This document shows positions 7,294 through 15,719 of a stretch of 41,402 nt of DNA, piece after piece. The notes beneath the pieces were generated by a model that ran no database searches, was not told where the DNA came from, and was given only the letters and a program-made list of their open reading frames with translations. A program made the translations under genes and the position numbers. Positions within the stretch are counted from its first letter, which is position 1, and each line of letters starts with the position of its first letter. This DNA is from Lachnospiraceae bacterium (lineage in GTDB: Bacteria; Bacillota; Clostridia; Lachnospirales; Lachnospiraceae): the NCBI GenBank assembly GCA_021205755.1, contig JAJPWX010000051.1:12529-53930 (forward strand), read 5' to 3'.

Positions 7294-10200
7294 TCACTGC
7301 TTTATAACCTTCACCGTTACTACGAATTTCTTTGTTCCGCTCTTCACAGTTATTTTTGCTTTTCCGGCTTTTATTGCCGTTATAATGCCGTCATCCGATA
7401 CGGTTACCACCTTTTCTTTCGATGATTTGTATGTCACGCCTTCCAGTGAGGTCACCGGCATTACCACCGGTTCCAGCGCCAGCTGTTCGCCAACCGTAAC
7501 CGTAACTTTTTCCGGTAACCCGGAAATCTCTGTAGTTTTCACAGCTTTTTTCTGGACTTTTACGGTGAATGACGCACTCAGGCCGCTGTGCAGCGTAATC
7601 GTAACTTTTGCTGTTCCGGTTTTCAATCCCTCGATTGTGAACACGCCGTTTGAATCCGGCGTCACGGACACTTTCTTCGATTTATTGTTTTCGACCGTCT
7701 CCACATAATCGCCGTTTGCCATACTGACTGTCAATGCCGTTGTGATCTGCCCCTTCTGGATCAGGAGGGAATCCGTGCTCAGTTCAAGGAACGGCGTCAG
7801 GACATCCCCAACTTCCACGGTTTCCGAAACGCCGCATCTGGTACAGGTATGCGTTTGGATTTCCGGCGTATCTATAGATGCCTCGCTTACTACTGTCCAA
7901 TCTCCCCATGTATGGGTATGATTTTCTTCTGTCTTAGAACTTTCTGTTTCAGAAAGCGCTTCTGTCTCTGTATCCGGAACATCATCTGCAACAGTGATTT
8001 TTACCCAGAGTTCTTCATAATTATATGTGTCCGTCTGCATTGCCATAATGGCGATCATCGCCGACCCTGGGGATAAAGCTGTCACAATGCCGGTATCGTC
8101 CACAGACACGACATCTGTGTCACTGGATGAAAATGAGAGCGCACCGTCCCCCGTTGTGGCTGCAGCAAGCTGCAATGTCTCACCTACGGAGAGAGCGGCG
8201 GAAGAAACGGAAGCCGTGATTGTCTGGGACAGACCGGTAGGCGCTTCTGTTTCCGTCTCCTGCTCTACGACGTCCTTTTCTGACATATATATCAGTACCT
8301 GCGCATCCGGATCATCCTCACGTATCGTAAACCAGAAATATCCGTAGTCCCCGTAATCTTCGTATTCCAACTGCGCAATATAAAGCAGATTATCCGCGGC
8401 AAGAAGATCCGGGGTATCCACGGATCTCACAACCAGAAACAGGCCCCTCATATTCTCCTCAGGGGCGATTTCTATCACCTGTTCGCCGCCGGATACACTC
8501 AGCGGCCATGACATATCCGCCGTCTCTTCATAAAAAGATAATTCCTCTTCTGATTCAGATTCCGTTTCTGACTCGGATTCCGTTTCCACGATTGCAGCAG
8601 CATCCCCGGATGTGCTGTCAGCATAGGAATCCTCTGTGCTCTCTTTTATGGATGAAGTACTGGCGTAATCTATATCAGCGCCAATCAGGCAGTCGTTATA
8701 ATCTTCGATCCGGATCGACTGCCAGTCTGCTTCCGAACCTCCGTAATATACTTCCGAAAGGGAATCGCATTCATGGAAGGCATATGCGCCGATCTCGGAT
8801 ACACTTACAGGAATACTTACGCTGGAAAAATTGCTGCAGTAATCAAACGCGTGATTCTGTATGCTTACAGTGCCTTCCGGAATAACCAGTTTCTTAAGAT
8901 TCGTACACTCGAAGAACGCATCTTCTCCGATATAGGTTACGCTATCCGGAAGCTCCACTTCCTCCAGGCTGGTACATCTCATAAACAAAGAACCTTCCAC
9001 GCAGGAAAGGGACGCCGGCAGTTTCACGTCTGTCAGTGAAGAGCAATAAGCTAATGCTGAACCTCCGATCGTCGTTACACTATCCGGGAACTCAATACTC
9101 ACCATATTTTCACACCCATAAAAAGTTCCAATCCCTATGCCTGTTACGTGCTCCGGAATCGTGAAACTCACGAAGCCACAGCTTTCAAAAAGAGAATCCG
9201 CCAAATACGTGATGCTCTCCGGAATGTTTATGCTTGTAAGGCTTATGCAGCCTGAAAAAGCAGCGCTTTCCAGACTCGTCACGCTATCCGAAATCGTCAC
9301 CGTCTCCAACGAATAGCAGGCAGCAAATGCTTTCGTCCCGACAGAAACGACACCGTCCGGAATGGTAAGGCTTGTAAGTCCGCTTGCGTAAAATGCGCTT
9401 TCTCCGATGCTGGTCACGGTACCCGGAAAAACGATATTCTCCAGACTGCTGCAATAGGAGAACGCTTCACTTTCTATGATCGTCACGCCATCCGGAATGC
9501 TGATACTCTCCAGGCTGCTGCAATAGGAAAACGCATTACTGCCTATAGTCGTCACGCTTTCCGGAATGACTATACTCTGGAGGCTGCTGCAATAATCAAA
9601 TGTATGTTCGCTGATTTCTTTCAGCCCTCCTGACAGCGTTACGCTTTTTAAGCTGCTGCATTCGGAAAACGCGTATTCCGCCAGCTCTGTCACACTGTCT
9701 GGGATGACCACGTCCGTCAGGCTGGTACAGCCGGAAAAAGCACCATACCCGATACTTATAACACTGTCCGGAATGGTCACGGATACCAGACCGGTGCAGT
9801 CTTCAAACGCGAAAGACTCTATGGAAGTCACATTATCCGGGATTTCTACGCTTACCAGATTCTCACATCCGGCAAAAACCTGTGTGCTTAATGAGGTCAC
9901 TCCGGCACCAATCGTGACATCAGTCAGATTTGTGCAGCCTTCAAAAACACCATGTCCTAACCCTGTCACGTTATCCGGAATGATCAGGCTTTTCAGGGAT
10001 TCGCAGCCTGCGAAAGCGCTCCAACCGATGTAGCTTAAACCAGATCCAAGTGTCAGTTCCGCCAGAGGGCTCCCTGAAAAAGCATTGGAACCAATGCTCG
10101 TAACGCTATCCGGGATCACAAGCCTCTCAATGCTGCAATTGTCAAATGCATTATCTCCAATGCTCGTTACACTTGCCCCTATCGTTACATCTGTCAGGCT

Positions 10201-12072
10201 GAAGCAAAATTCAAAAGTTGAATATTCAATCCTTGCCAGACTGTCCGGGAGGACAATGGATTTCAGAGCCTGACAGCGGTTGAACGCAAATTGTCCGATG
10301 CTCGTCACGCTGTTCCCAATGGAAATGCTGCGAAGACTCATACAGTAAGAAAATGCATCCCTGCCGATACTCACCACACAGTCCGGGATTACCAGAGATG
10401 TCAGACCTTTACAACCGCAAAACACAGAGTCTCCGATGTAAAGCAAAGTATCCGGGAGGGTCACATCTGTCAGAGTTTCATAATTGGAAAAGGCGCCATC
10501 CCCAATGCTCGTCACTCCTTCCTCAATAACAACGGAAGTAATATAAGAATTCAGATCATGCCATGGAACCGGCACAACGGAATAAGCATCAAAATCATAC
10601 ATATCCCCGCTGCCGTAAATCAACAGAGTCCCGTCAGTTTCCAACGACCAGTAAACATCATCCCCACATTGGCCGGCGCATTCATACATGGTGATTTCTA
10701 CAGTTTCCTTGTCGCTCATCACCTGGCTGATCTCGTATCCCATCATAGTATCCGTTTTTACCACAGTAACATTCCCGCCCGGTATCACAGAAACGGTACA
10801 GGTACCTTCCGCATCGGTAACCCCGATCACCTCACTCCCATCCGGAAGAACCTCCGCATCTGCAACCGGATTACCATCACTGTCTGTTGCGACAATTGTA
10901 AGATAATAGCCGTCTTCAAGGATAATCGTCATTTCCGTATCTTCCCCATCGACGGTAACATCTTCGACTCTTGAATAAGAAATATCATCTACCCGCTTGC
11001 TCGCGAGGACATTATATGCCGCATTCGTCAGCCGGATCTCACATTTTCCTTCCGAATCCGTCGTGCCAAGGATATTCCTGTAAAGGTCCTGCACATACGC
11101 GCCTTCAGCCGGTGTACCGTCAGGCATCTGCACGTGAACCGTCACCGTATACGGTCTCTCAAGAAGAAAGGAAACCGCGAGTTTTTCTGTGGAATCATCA
11201 GATATCCAAAGTTCTGATTCACAGCTGTTATCTTCTTCCCCGGCGGTCAGTATCCAGTATCCGCGGTTCATTTCAAAAATACAGTTCCCGTCTTCATCCG
11301 TGGTCCCCAGCAAAGAACCATACTGATCATGTATCTCTATCCCGTCGGCTGCACTTCCATCATCATAATGTACCGAAGCCGAGACTTCTACCGGCTGTGT
11401 TAGCGTAAACGTCAGCCTGGTCTTTGCGCCTTTGACTTCCAGAGTTTTTTCTTCGGTAAAATCTCCGGCTGTCGCCCGGATGAGATAAGTGCCGTCTTCA
11501 AAAAATGCCTGGTACTCACCGTTTTCGTCTGTAGAAAAGGTTCCTGCATCGGTATAGCCGTCCTCCGTTTTTCCTTTAATCACAATTTCCGCGCCGGAAA
11601 GCGGATTTTCCTCCCCGTCCTGCACCGTAATAACCACGCTGTGCCCCGAATAAGAGCAACATTCGTAAGCATCAGAAAGCGGCGAAAAGGATTCATCTGC
11701 CAGAAAGCCGCGCAGGACATAATCCTCCGGAATATCCCCGTCAATGGTTATTTCGGTTTCCACCTGTCCGCCCGATGTCTCTACGTCAGCATAACCGGAC
11801 GCAAGCATCTGCAGCCCTGCCTCATCGTACACCGCCACAATCAGCTTTGCCTGTCGGTCTGTCCTGTATGAAACAGCTGCGGTATCTCCGGATAAGGAGA
11901 TAGAAGAGATGTAATTCGCACCCGTATGCTCTCCCGTATTATCTTCCGCGTCATCGGACGCTTCCGCCGCGGCAGCCGTAAGGACCGCCAGATCAGACAC
12001 CGGGTTCAGCCATGATCCGGCTGTTGTCAGCAACAGGCTTATTGCCATAAAAAATGCCATAATCTTCTTCAT
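7294..12072 (-). CDS. Large secreted LRR (BspA-type) surface protein with Ig-like domains
   Basis: A 1592-residue exported protein. Residues 1 to about 36 form a signal peptide. Residues about 50-470 contain a series of carboxypeptidase-regulatory or prealbumin-like beta domains (repeats with D-E-D-G-N-C or T-D-A-E-G-T-C). About 510-1125 hold roughly 26 tandem 23-residue LRR_5 repeats of the type I-P-D-S-V-T-S-I-G-x-x-A-F-x-x-C-x-S-L. A Ser/Glu linker follows, then two Big_2 Ig-like domains separated by H-T-H-T-W-G-D-W with a C-T-R-C-G pair. No LPXTG anchor is seen at the C terminus, which ends in the last Ig-like domain. Such proteins act in adhesion or host and polymer binding. The gene lies 55 bases after the tethered sigma factor gene on the same strand and has GAGG before its ATG. 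A TATAAT at 12097-12102 (minus strand) could be its own promoter, but no clear -35 box was found. Confidence 0.88.
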   Translation of the reverse strand: MKKIMAFFMAISLLLTTAGSWLNPVSDLAVLTAAAAEASDDAEDNTGEHTGANYISSISLSGDTAAVSYRTDRQAKLIVAVYDEAGLQMLASGYADVETSGGQVETEITIDGDIPEDYVLRGFLADESFSPLSDAYECCSYSGHSVVITVQDGEENPLSGAEIVIKGKTEDGYTDAGTFSTDENGEYQAFFEDGTYLIRATAGDFTEEKTLEVKGAKTRLTFTLTQPVEVSASVHYDDGSAADGIEIHDQYGSLLGTTDEDGNCIFEMNRGYWILTAGEEDNSCESELWISDDSTEKLAVSFLLERPYTVTVHVQMPDGTPAEGAYVQDLYRNILGTTDSEGKCEIRLTNAAYNVLASKRVDDISYSRVEDVTVDGEDTEMTIILEDGYYLTIVATDSDGNPVADAEVLPDGSEVIGVTDAEGTCTVSVIPGGNVTVVKTDTMMGYEISQVMSDKETVEITMYECAGQCGDDVYWSLETDGTLLIYGSGDMYDFDAYSVVPVPWHDLNSYITSVVIEEGVTSIGDGAFSNYETLTDVTLPDTLLYIGDSVFCGCKGLTSLVIPDCVVSIGRDAFSYCMSLRSISIGNSVTSIGQFAFNRCQALKSIVLPDSLARIEYSTFEFCFSLTDVTIGASVTSIGDNAFDNCSIERLVIPDSVTSIGSNAFSGSPLAELTLGSGLSYIGWSAFAGCESLKSLIIPDNVTGLGHGVFEGCTNLTDVTIGAGVTSLSTQVFAGCENLVSVEIPDNVTSIESFAFEDCTGLVSVTIPDSVISIGYGAFSGCTSLTDVVIPDSVTELAEYAFSECSSLKSVTLSGGLKEISEHTFDYCSSLQSIVIPESVTTIGSNAFSYCSSLESISIPDGVTIIESEAFSYCSSLENIVFPGTVTSIGESAFYASGLTSLTIPDGVVSVGTKAFAACYSLETVTISDSVTSLESAAFSGCISLTSINIPESITYLADSLFESCGFVSFTIPEHVTGIGIGTFYGCENMVSIEFPDSVTTIGGSALAYCSSLTDVKLPASLSCVEGSLFMRCTSLEEVELPDSVTYIGEDAFFECTNLKKLVIPEGTVSIQNHAFDYCSNFSSVSIPVSVSEIGAYAFHECDSLSEVYYGGSEADWQSIRIEDYNDCLIGADIDYASTSSIKESTEDSYADSTSGDAAAIVETESESETESESEEELSFYEETADMSWPLSVSGGEQVIEIAPEENMRGLFLVVRSVDTPDLLAADNLLYIAQLEYEDYGDYGYFWFTIREDDPDAQVLIYMSEKDVVEQETETEAPTGLSQTITASVSSAALSVGETLQLAAATTGDGALSFSSSDTDVVSVDDTGIVTALSPGSAMIAIMAMQTDTYNYEELWVKITVADDVPDTETEALSETESSKTEENHTHTWGDWTVVSEASIDTPEIQTHTCTRCGVSETVEVGDVLTPFLELSTDSLLIQKGQITTALTVSMANGDYVETVENNKSKKVSVTPDSNGVFTIEGLKTGTAKVTITLHSGLSASFTVKVQKKAVKTTEISGLPEKVTVTVGEQLALEPVVMPVTSLEGVTYKSSKEKVVTVSDDGIITAIKAGKAKITVKSGTKKFVVTVKVIKQ

Positions 12073-12127
12073 TTGTTTTACCTCGTATATTTTCGTATTA
12101 TAATTATCCGGTCACGGAAACGGATGC

Positions 12128-13975
12128 TTATTCAGAAACGGATTCTTCTGTATCTGCCACCCAGTCATACAAAACCTGCAGGATTGCAAGCGCAGTATCA
12201 TCCAGTTTCCCCATATTGGTAAATTTGAGCTGCAGCACCGATTTAACCGAATACCTGCCGTCTTCGCCCTGAAGCAGGACGGCAGCCCGCTGCTCCCATT
12301 CATCACTGGCGAAGGCCTTATATTCATCTGTTTCAAAAAACACCTTATGATATGTGTAAAGAATCACCATCTCATCCCCGGAAAAGCCAGCGGCATCGAT
12401 CGAAGCTTTCGAGAGATAAACATAACCGCCCGAGGACATCCAGAGTATATCGTCTTCGACATCGGGAATCCTGCGGGTATTTGTATCGCTGTCCCAGTCA
12501 TTGTCCTCCGTGATCCGGTAATCCGTGAATACGGAAAGAAGCCGGTTCACCTCATCGAGATCATAGCTGTGCCATCCATGCTCATCACTCGCCAGGATTT
12601 CCAGAGGGGTTCCCGAGGCAAAAAGCGGCCGCAGGTACTGGGAACGGTACGCCTCTTCGGCAAGCGTTTCTTCTGAATCATAGCCGTCGTCCACTGCGTA
12701 TGCGAGAACGAATTCCATCTCTTCTTTTGTCAGGCTGCCCTCCAGAAGCGTGGAATATGCGTCATCTGATACCGGCTGGACTGCCAATGCACGATCCGGC
12801 TGCGTTTCAGACTCTGTCTCTATTTGTTCCGGGGACACCATTTCTGCATTGCGCTCCATTTCTGTTGCGGTGAAAAAGATCGTTTCGCTTTCTGTCTCTC
12901 CGGACAAGACCGATTCTGTTTCGTCTTCTTCCTGTATGGATGCTGTCGGCGTACTCCGGTTCTGGTTATTCTGTACCACATGACTCACACCAAAGACAGA
13001 GCCGCCAATCAGGACAGCGCCGATCACACCGGCCGTGATTTTCCCGGCAGCAGTGCTAAGCAGGGCACTTTTCCCGGCAGCGCCTGCCGCTGATTTCGCA
13101 ACGGTACCGGCTGCGGCATTCCCAGCAGCAGAGGAGGCAGCACCCGTCCCTGCGGAAACGCCCTCGCCTGCCGCCGCATCCCCCATTACGGAAGATGCGG
13201 CGTTTTCCCCTGCTGGTGTCGCAGCGTTCTCGCCTGCCATAGCGTTCCCCGCTGCTTCCCCGGCAAAGGACGATCCATTCTGGAATACTGCCTGTTCCAC
13301 TTTCGCCCCGGCAGAAATAAACTCCGCTTCCCCGGACATCGCGGACGCATCCTTGTGCAGCAGCAGAAGAAGTAGTGTGAACGGCGCGATTTCGTAGAGC
13401 TGATAGCCCTTCTTCTGCAGCTCCTCGCCCTGCTTTTTGATGTTCTTCCGGGCATAATTCAGCCTGGATTTAACGGTATTCTCCGAGCAGCCCAGCGTCT
13501 CGGCAATCTCTTTGATCGGGATGCCGTCGATATGGAACATCAGGACACAGACCCGCTGTTCCTCAGAGAGCGCGTCCATCATTTCCCGCACCAGAAGGCG
13601 CGTTTCTTCTGATGTATAAGATAACTCCGGCTGGTGGCTTAAGTTTTCATCCTCGATCGAGTACTCAAACGGCTCCGCGTCCGGATCTGCTGCCATGTCG
13701 GTAAATAGCACCGGGTTCTTTTTCACCAGCGCATTCTTTGCCGTGTTCGCGACGATCATGCCGAACCAGGACGGGAACTTCTCCGGATCCTGCAAGGTAT
13801 CCAGCTTCGCGAACGCTTTCACGTAGGCATCCTGCAGGATGTCCATCGCGTCGTCCTCGTTCTTCATGTACTGGATTGCCAGGTACATCTTGCTTTTGTA
13901 CGTTTCTTCATACAGGAAAGTGTAGCCACGCTCATCGCCGGACAATGCCATCTGTATCGCTTCTGTATAGGTCAT
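12128..13975 (-). CDS. ECF-type sigma factor fused to a transmembrane segment and an extracytoplasmic domain
   Basis: A 615-residue fusion. Residues about 10-90 are sigma region 2 (Y-M-K-N-E-D-D-A-M-D-I-L-Q-D-A-Y-V-K-A-F). Residues about 122-182 are sigma region 4, with helix-turn-helix I-K-E-I-A-E-T-L-G-C-S-E-N-T-V-K-S-R. A Leu-run (200-206), an Ala/Gly-rich stretch (about 213-310) and a transmembrane helix at about 312-333 follow. The remaining 280 residues are acidic and Glu/Ser/Thr-rich and should lie outside the membrane. The architecture suggests a membrane-tethered transcription factor that may be freed by proteolysis or sense its signal directly. It starts 3 bases after a 38-codon ORF and is followed by the LRR surface protein gene, a plausible target. 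The outside domain was not recognised, and no separate anti-sigma gene is present. Confidence 0.85.
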   Translation of the reverse strand: MTYTEAIQMALSGDERGYTFLYEETYKSKMYLAIQYMKNEDDAMDILQDAYVKAFAKLDTLQDPEKFPSWFGMIVANTAKNALVKKNPVLFTDMAADPDAEPFEYSIEDENLSHQPELSYTSEETRLLVREMMDALSEEQRVCVLMFHIDGIPIKEIAETLGCSENTVKSRLNYARKNIKKQGEELQKKGYQLYEIAPFTLLLLLLHKDASAMSGEAEFISAGAKVEQAVFQNGSSFAGEAAGNAMAGENAATPAGENAASSVMGDAAAGEGVSAGTGAASSAAGNAAAGTVAKSAAGAAGKSALLSTAAGKITAGVIGAVLIGGSVFGVSHVVQNNQNRSTPTASIQEEDETESVLSGETESETIFFTATEMERNAEMVSPEQIETESETQPDRALAVQPVSDDAYSTLLEGSLTKEEMEFVLAYAVDDGYDSEETLAEEAYRSQYLRPLFASGTPLEILASDEHGWHSYDLDEVNRLLSVFTDYRITEDNDWDSDTNTRRIPDVEDDILWMSSGGYVYLSKASIDAAGFSGDEMVILYTYHKVFFETDEYKAFASDEWEQRAAVLLQGEDGRYSVKSVLQLKFTNMGKLDDTALAILQVLYDWVADTEESVSE

Positions 13976-13978
13976 AAC

Positions 13979-14095
13979 TCACTTCTCCTTCTGTTTCTTC
14001 ACTTTTGTATAAATCTCGTATTTGACCTGCAAATTCTCCTGAAATTCACGCATGTCCTTGCGGACCAGTGCCAGGAACCAGTTCCAGATATCCAT
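13979..14095 (-). CDS. 38-residue micro-protein upstream of the tethered sigma factor
   Basis: A short ORF that reads M-D-I-W-N-W-F-L-A-L-V-R-K-D-M-R-E-F-Q-E-N-L-Q and ends in a Lys-rich tail. It has an excellent AAAGGAGG eight bases before its ATG, and its TGA lies only 3 bases before the sigma factor ATG. The first 11 residues are aromatic and hydrophobic and the rest is an amphipathic charged helix, so it could lie on the membrane surface or bind the sigma factor. It could also be only a translational-coupling leader. The function is unknown. The spacing and RBS are direct evidence that it is translated; its role is inference. Confidence 0.68.
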   Translation of the reverse strand: MDIWNWFLALVRKDMREFQENLQVKYEIYTKVKKQKEK

Positions 14096-14497
14096 ATGCC
14101 ACGCCTCCTTTCGCGTCTGATTTCAGACGGGATGTTTCTTCCGGAATCATCCCCGCCTGTATCTATGACAGATGAGAGGTACAAAATGTTTTATGGAGTG
14201 GATAACATTTTATATCCGCTGCGATGGAGTCAAATACGCCGTCATTTGTAACAGATTATAACATAAGGAAAGCTAAGAGTATAGAAAATCTTGATATATG
14301 AGGAAAAGTCATCCTTTCGCTGAGCAAATCCGAGCAATGCATTTTAAGAAAAGCTGCCTTTTTGAAAAAATTTTCGATTTTTTTTCAAAAACCATAAAAC
14401 TTTTTTAAAACTGGCCCTGTCCTAGTTAACGAAAAGGGCGGGAGTAGTAGAAAAGAGACCGCACCGTAAATAAGTAAAAATGAAAGGGGTATCTACC
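14096..14497. other. AT-rich divergent spacer without a recognised gene
   Basis: No gene is seen in these 402 bases. The left part must hold the promoter for the minus-strand micro-ORF/sigma operon. Candidates are a TATAAT (minus strand, near 14251-14256) and a TTTGAC/TAAAAT pair (near 14205-14235), but neither has fully convincing spacing. The right part (14340-14410) is runs of A and T, followed by a short GCCCT/AGGGC inverted repeat near 14415-14440. Confidence 0.4.
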
Positions 14498-14700
14498 ATG
14501 AAGAAAACAATCGCAACCTTATTACTCACAGTTCTCCTCCTCACACTGAAAGCAGCCAGCGCATCCGCAGCGACGGGAAGCATCACTGTCACCTACGGCC
14601 AGACAGAAGCGAGATCCATCCTCGCGATGGTAAACGAGTTCCGACAGAGCGACGACGCCTGGTTCTGGAACTCGGATAATACAACAAAGACAACCCGCAA
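14498..14700 (+). pseudogene. 5' remnant of a secreted CAP-domain-like protein
   Basis: The first 65-70 codons look like the start of a secreted CAP/SCP-type protein. There is a clean signal peptide (M-K-K-T-I-A-T-L-L-L through A-S-A), then Y-G-Q-T-E-A-R-S-I-L-A-M-V-N-E-F-R and W-F-W-N-S-D-N-T-T-K-T. That segment matches, from memory, the opening helix of CAP-domain proteins common in this bacterial group. After T-K-T the match ends abruptly, and the frame runs on for about 80 codons of low-quality, Arg/Asp-rich translation through an unrelated gene remnant. The start and RBS (AAAGGGG) are intact, so a hybrid peptide could still be made. Gene decay by deletion is the likely cause. Confidence 0.6.
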
Positions 14701-14708
14701 GAACTTAA

Positions 14709-14873
14709 GCAAGCATCGGCGTTATGAACGTGATGATGATGACGGTGACCGAGCGGACCAGCGAGATTGGCCTGAAGAAAGCCATCGGTGCGAAGAAGCG
14801 AGCCATCTTCGGGCTGTTCCCGTCTATGAAGGCAGCGAACATGGATCCGATCGAAGCGCTGCGAAGGGAGTAA
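14709..14873 (+). pseudogene. 3' remnant of a MacB/FtsX-type ABC permease
   Basis: In a different frame from the preceding remnant, 54 codons read [21 protein letters not shown], then [13 protein letters not shown], then [18 protein letters not shown] and a TAA. These are the two hallmark blocks of the C-terminal end of MacB/FtsX-like permeases. In intact members they are separated by two transmembrane helices (roughly 70 residues), which are missing here. There is no start codon, so this is a dead fragment that has lost its 5' end and an internal segment. Confidence 0.78.
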
Positions 14874-14951
14874 AAAAATCCTTGCATGGGAAACATAAAA
14901 TTGTTATACTTTTAGAAAGATTGTCATTTTTTAAGAAAGGAATGTGAAACC

Positions 14952-15527
14952 GTGAAATTCAAACCATTCTCCCGCGGCATGGTCATCCACTGCATGCACG
15001 AAAGGGACATAAAAGCACTGATCCGGCGTTTCGAAGAACTGAACTACACCTGGACTTCCGGAGATTACATCCACGAACGTGATGCGGAAGACATCATCGG
15101 CAAATACGAGTTCTTCATCATCCGCAGCGAATACAGAGTCGAGCCTGGTACGGCAAGGGACGTGATATATCTTAAAATCACCGAATTTTCTGAAGTAGCA
15201 CAGCATGAAATGACAGCCATTGACATTGTGAACTGGCTTGGCGTACATGACGGTGATACTGTCATGAAAGCTATGTTCGGCCTGGCGGAAACCAAAGAGG
15301 TGCTGAAAGCCTTCGATGGAAACGAGATTGTCCGCCGCATCTCTACATACGAAGCATCCACGGAATCAGCAGCGTACTCCCGTTACTGCGTGAAGATCAC
15401 CCACACAGGGTACGCAATGGTATGGGCGGATTCCGAACAGGCAGCACTGGAAACGGCCGGGAAAATGCATACGGCTGATATCGACTGGGAAGAAACCCCA
15501 ACCATGGAGATCACTACGATCGATTAA
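14952..15527 (+). CDS. Hypothetical protein with a DpnD/PcfM-like C-terminal segment
   Basis: A 191-residue protein that begins with GTG, preceded by AAAGGA ten bases upstream. No transmembrane or signal segment is visible, so it should be cytoplasmic. The first 135 residues match nothing I recognise. The last 45 residues (Y-C-V-K-I-T-H-T-G-Y-A-M-V-W-A-D-S-E-Q-A-A-L-E-T-A) resemble the small DpnD/PcfM-like C-terminal fold seen on many mobile-element-linked proteins, a weak sign of transfer. It follows the two gene remnants and is closed by a strong terminator, so it is probably a single-gene unit. The function is unknown. Confidence 0.6.
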   Translation: MKFKPFSRGMVIHCMHERDIKALIRRFEELNYTWTSGDYIHERDAEDIIGKYEFFIIRSEYRVEPGTARDVIYLKITEFSEVAQHEMTAIDIVNWLGVHDGDTVMKAMFGLAETKEVLKAFDGNEIVRRISTYEASTESAAYSRYCVKITHTGYAMVWADSEQAALETAGKMHTADIDWEETPTMEITTID

Positions 15528-15540
15528 TGCTTTTCTGTGT

Positions 15541-15586
15541 AAAAAATCAGGCAGGGGATGCTACAGCGTCTTTTGCCTGATTTTTT
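15541..15586 (+). terminator. Strong rho-independent terminator
   Basis: A 13-base-pair perfect stem: AAAAAATCAGGCA (15541-15553) with TGCCTGATTTTTT (15574-15586). The right arm ends in six T. It closes the hypothetical gene and separates it from fucI. Confidence 0.9.
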
Positions 15587-15719
15587 CTTAGAATTATCAG
15601 TTTATAAATATTTTGCGTGCATTTAGGAAAATAATGGTGTATAATTGCCACAGCGAATGAGTTTCCAAAAGAAAAACGTTGGCAAAAACGCACAAATTAA
15701 ATTCATGGAGGGAAAGAAA

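Noticed and set aside
8740-10530. Regular short repeats that might suggest a CRISPR or tandem-DNA array
   Set aside because: They are the coding repeats of the LRR protein, about 69 bases long and divergent, with no constant repeat and unique spacers.
13999-14184. 61-codon minus-strand frame overlapping the micro-ORF
   Set aside because: It is out of frame with the 38-codon ORF, which alone has a proper RBS and coupling to the sigma start.
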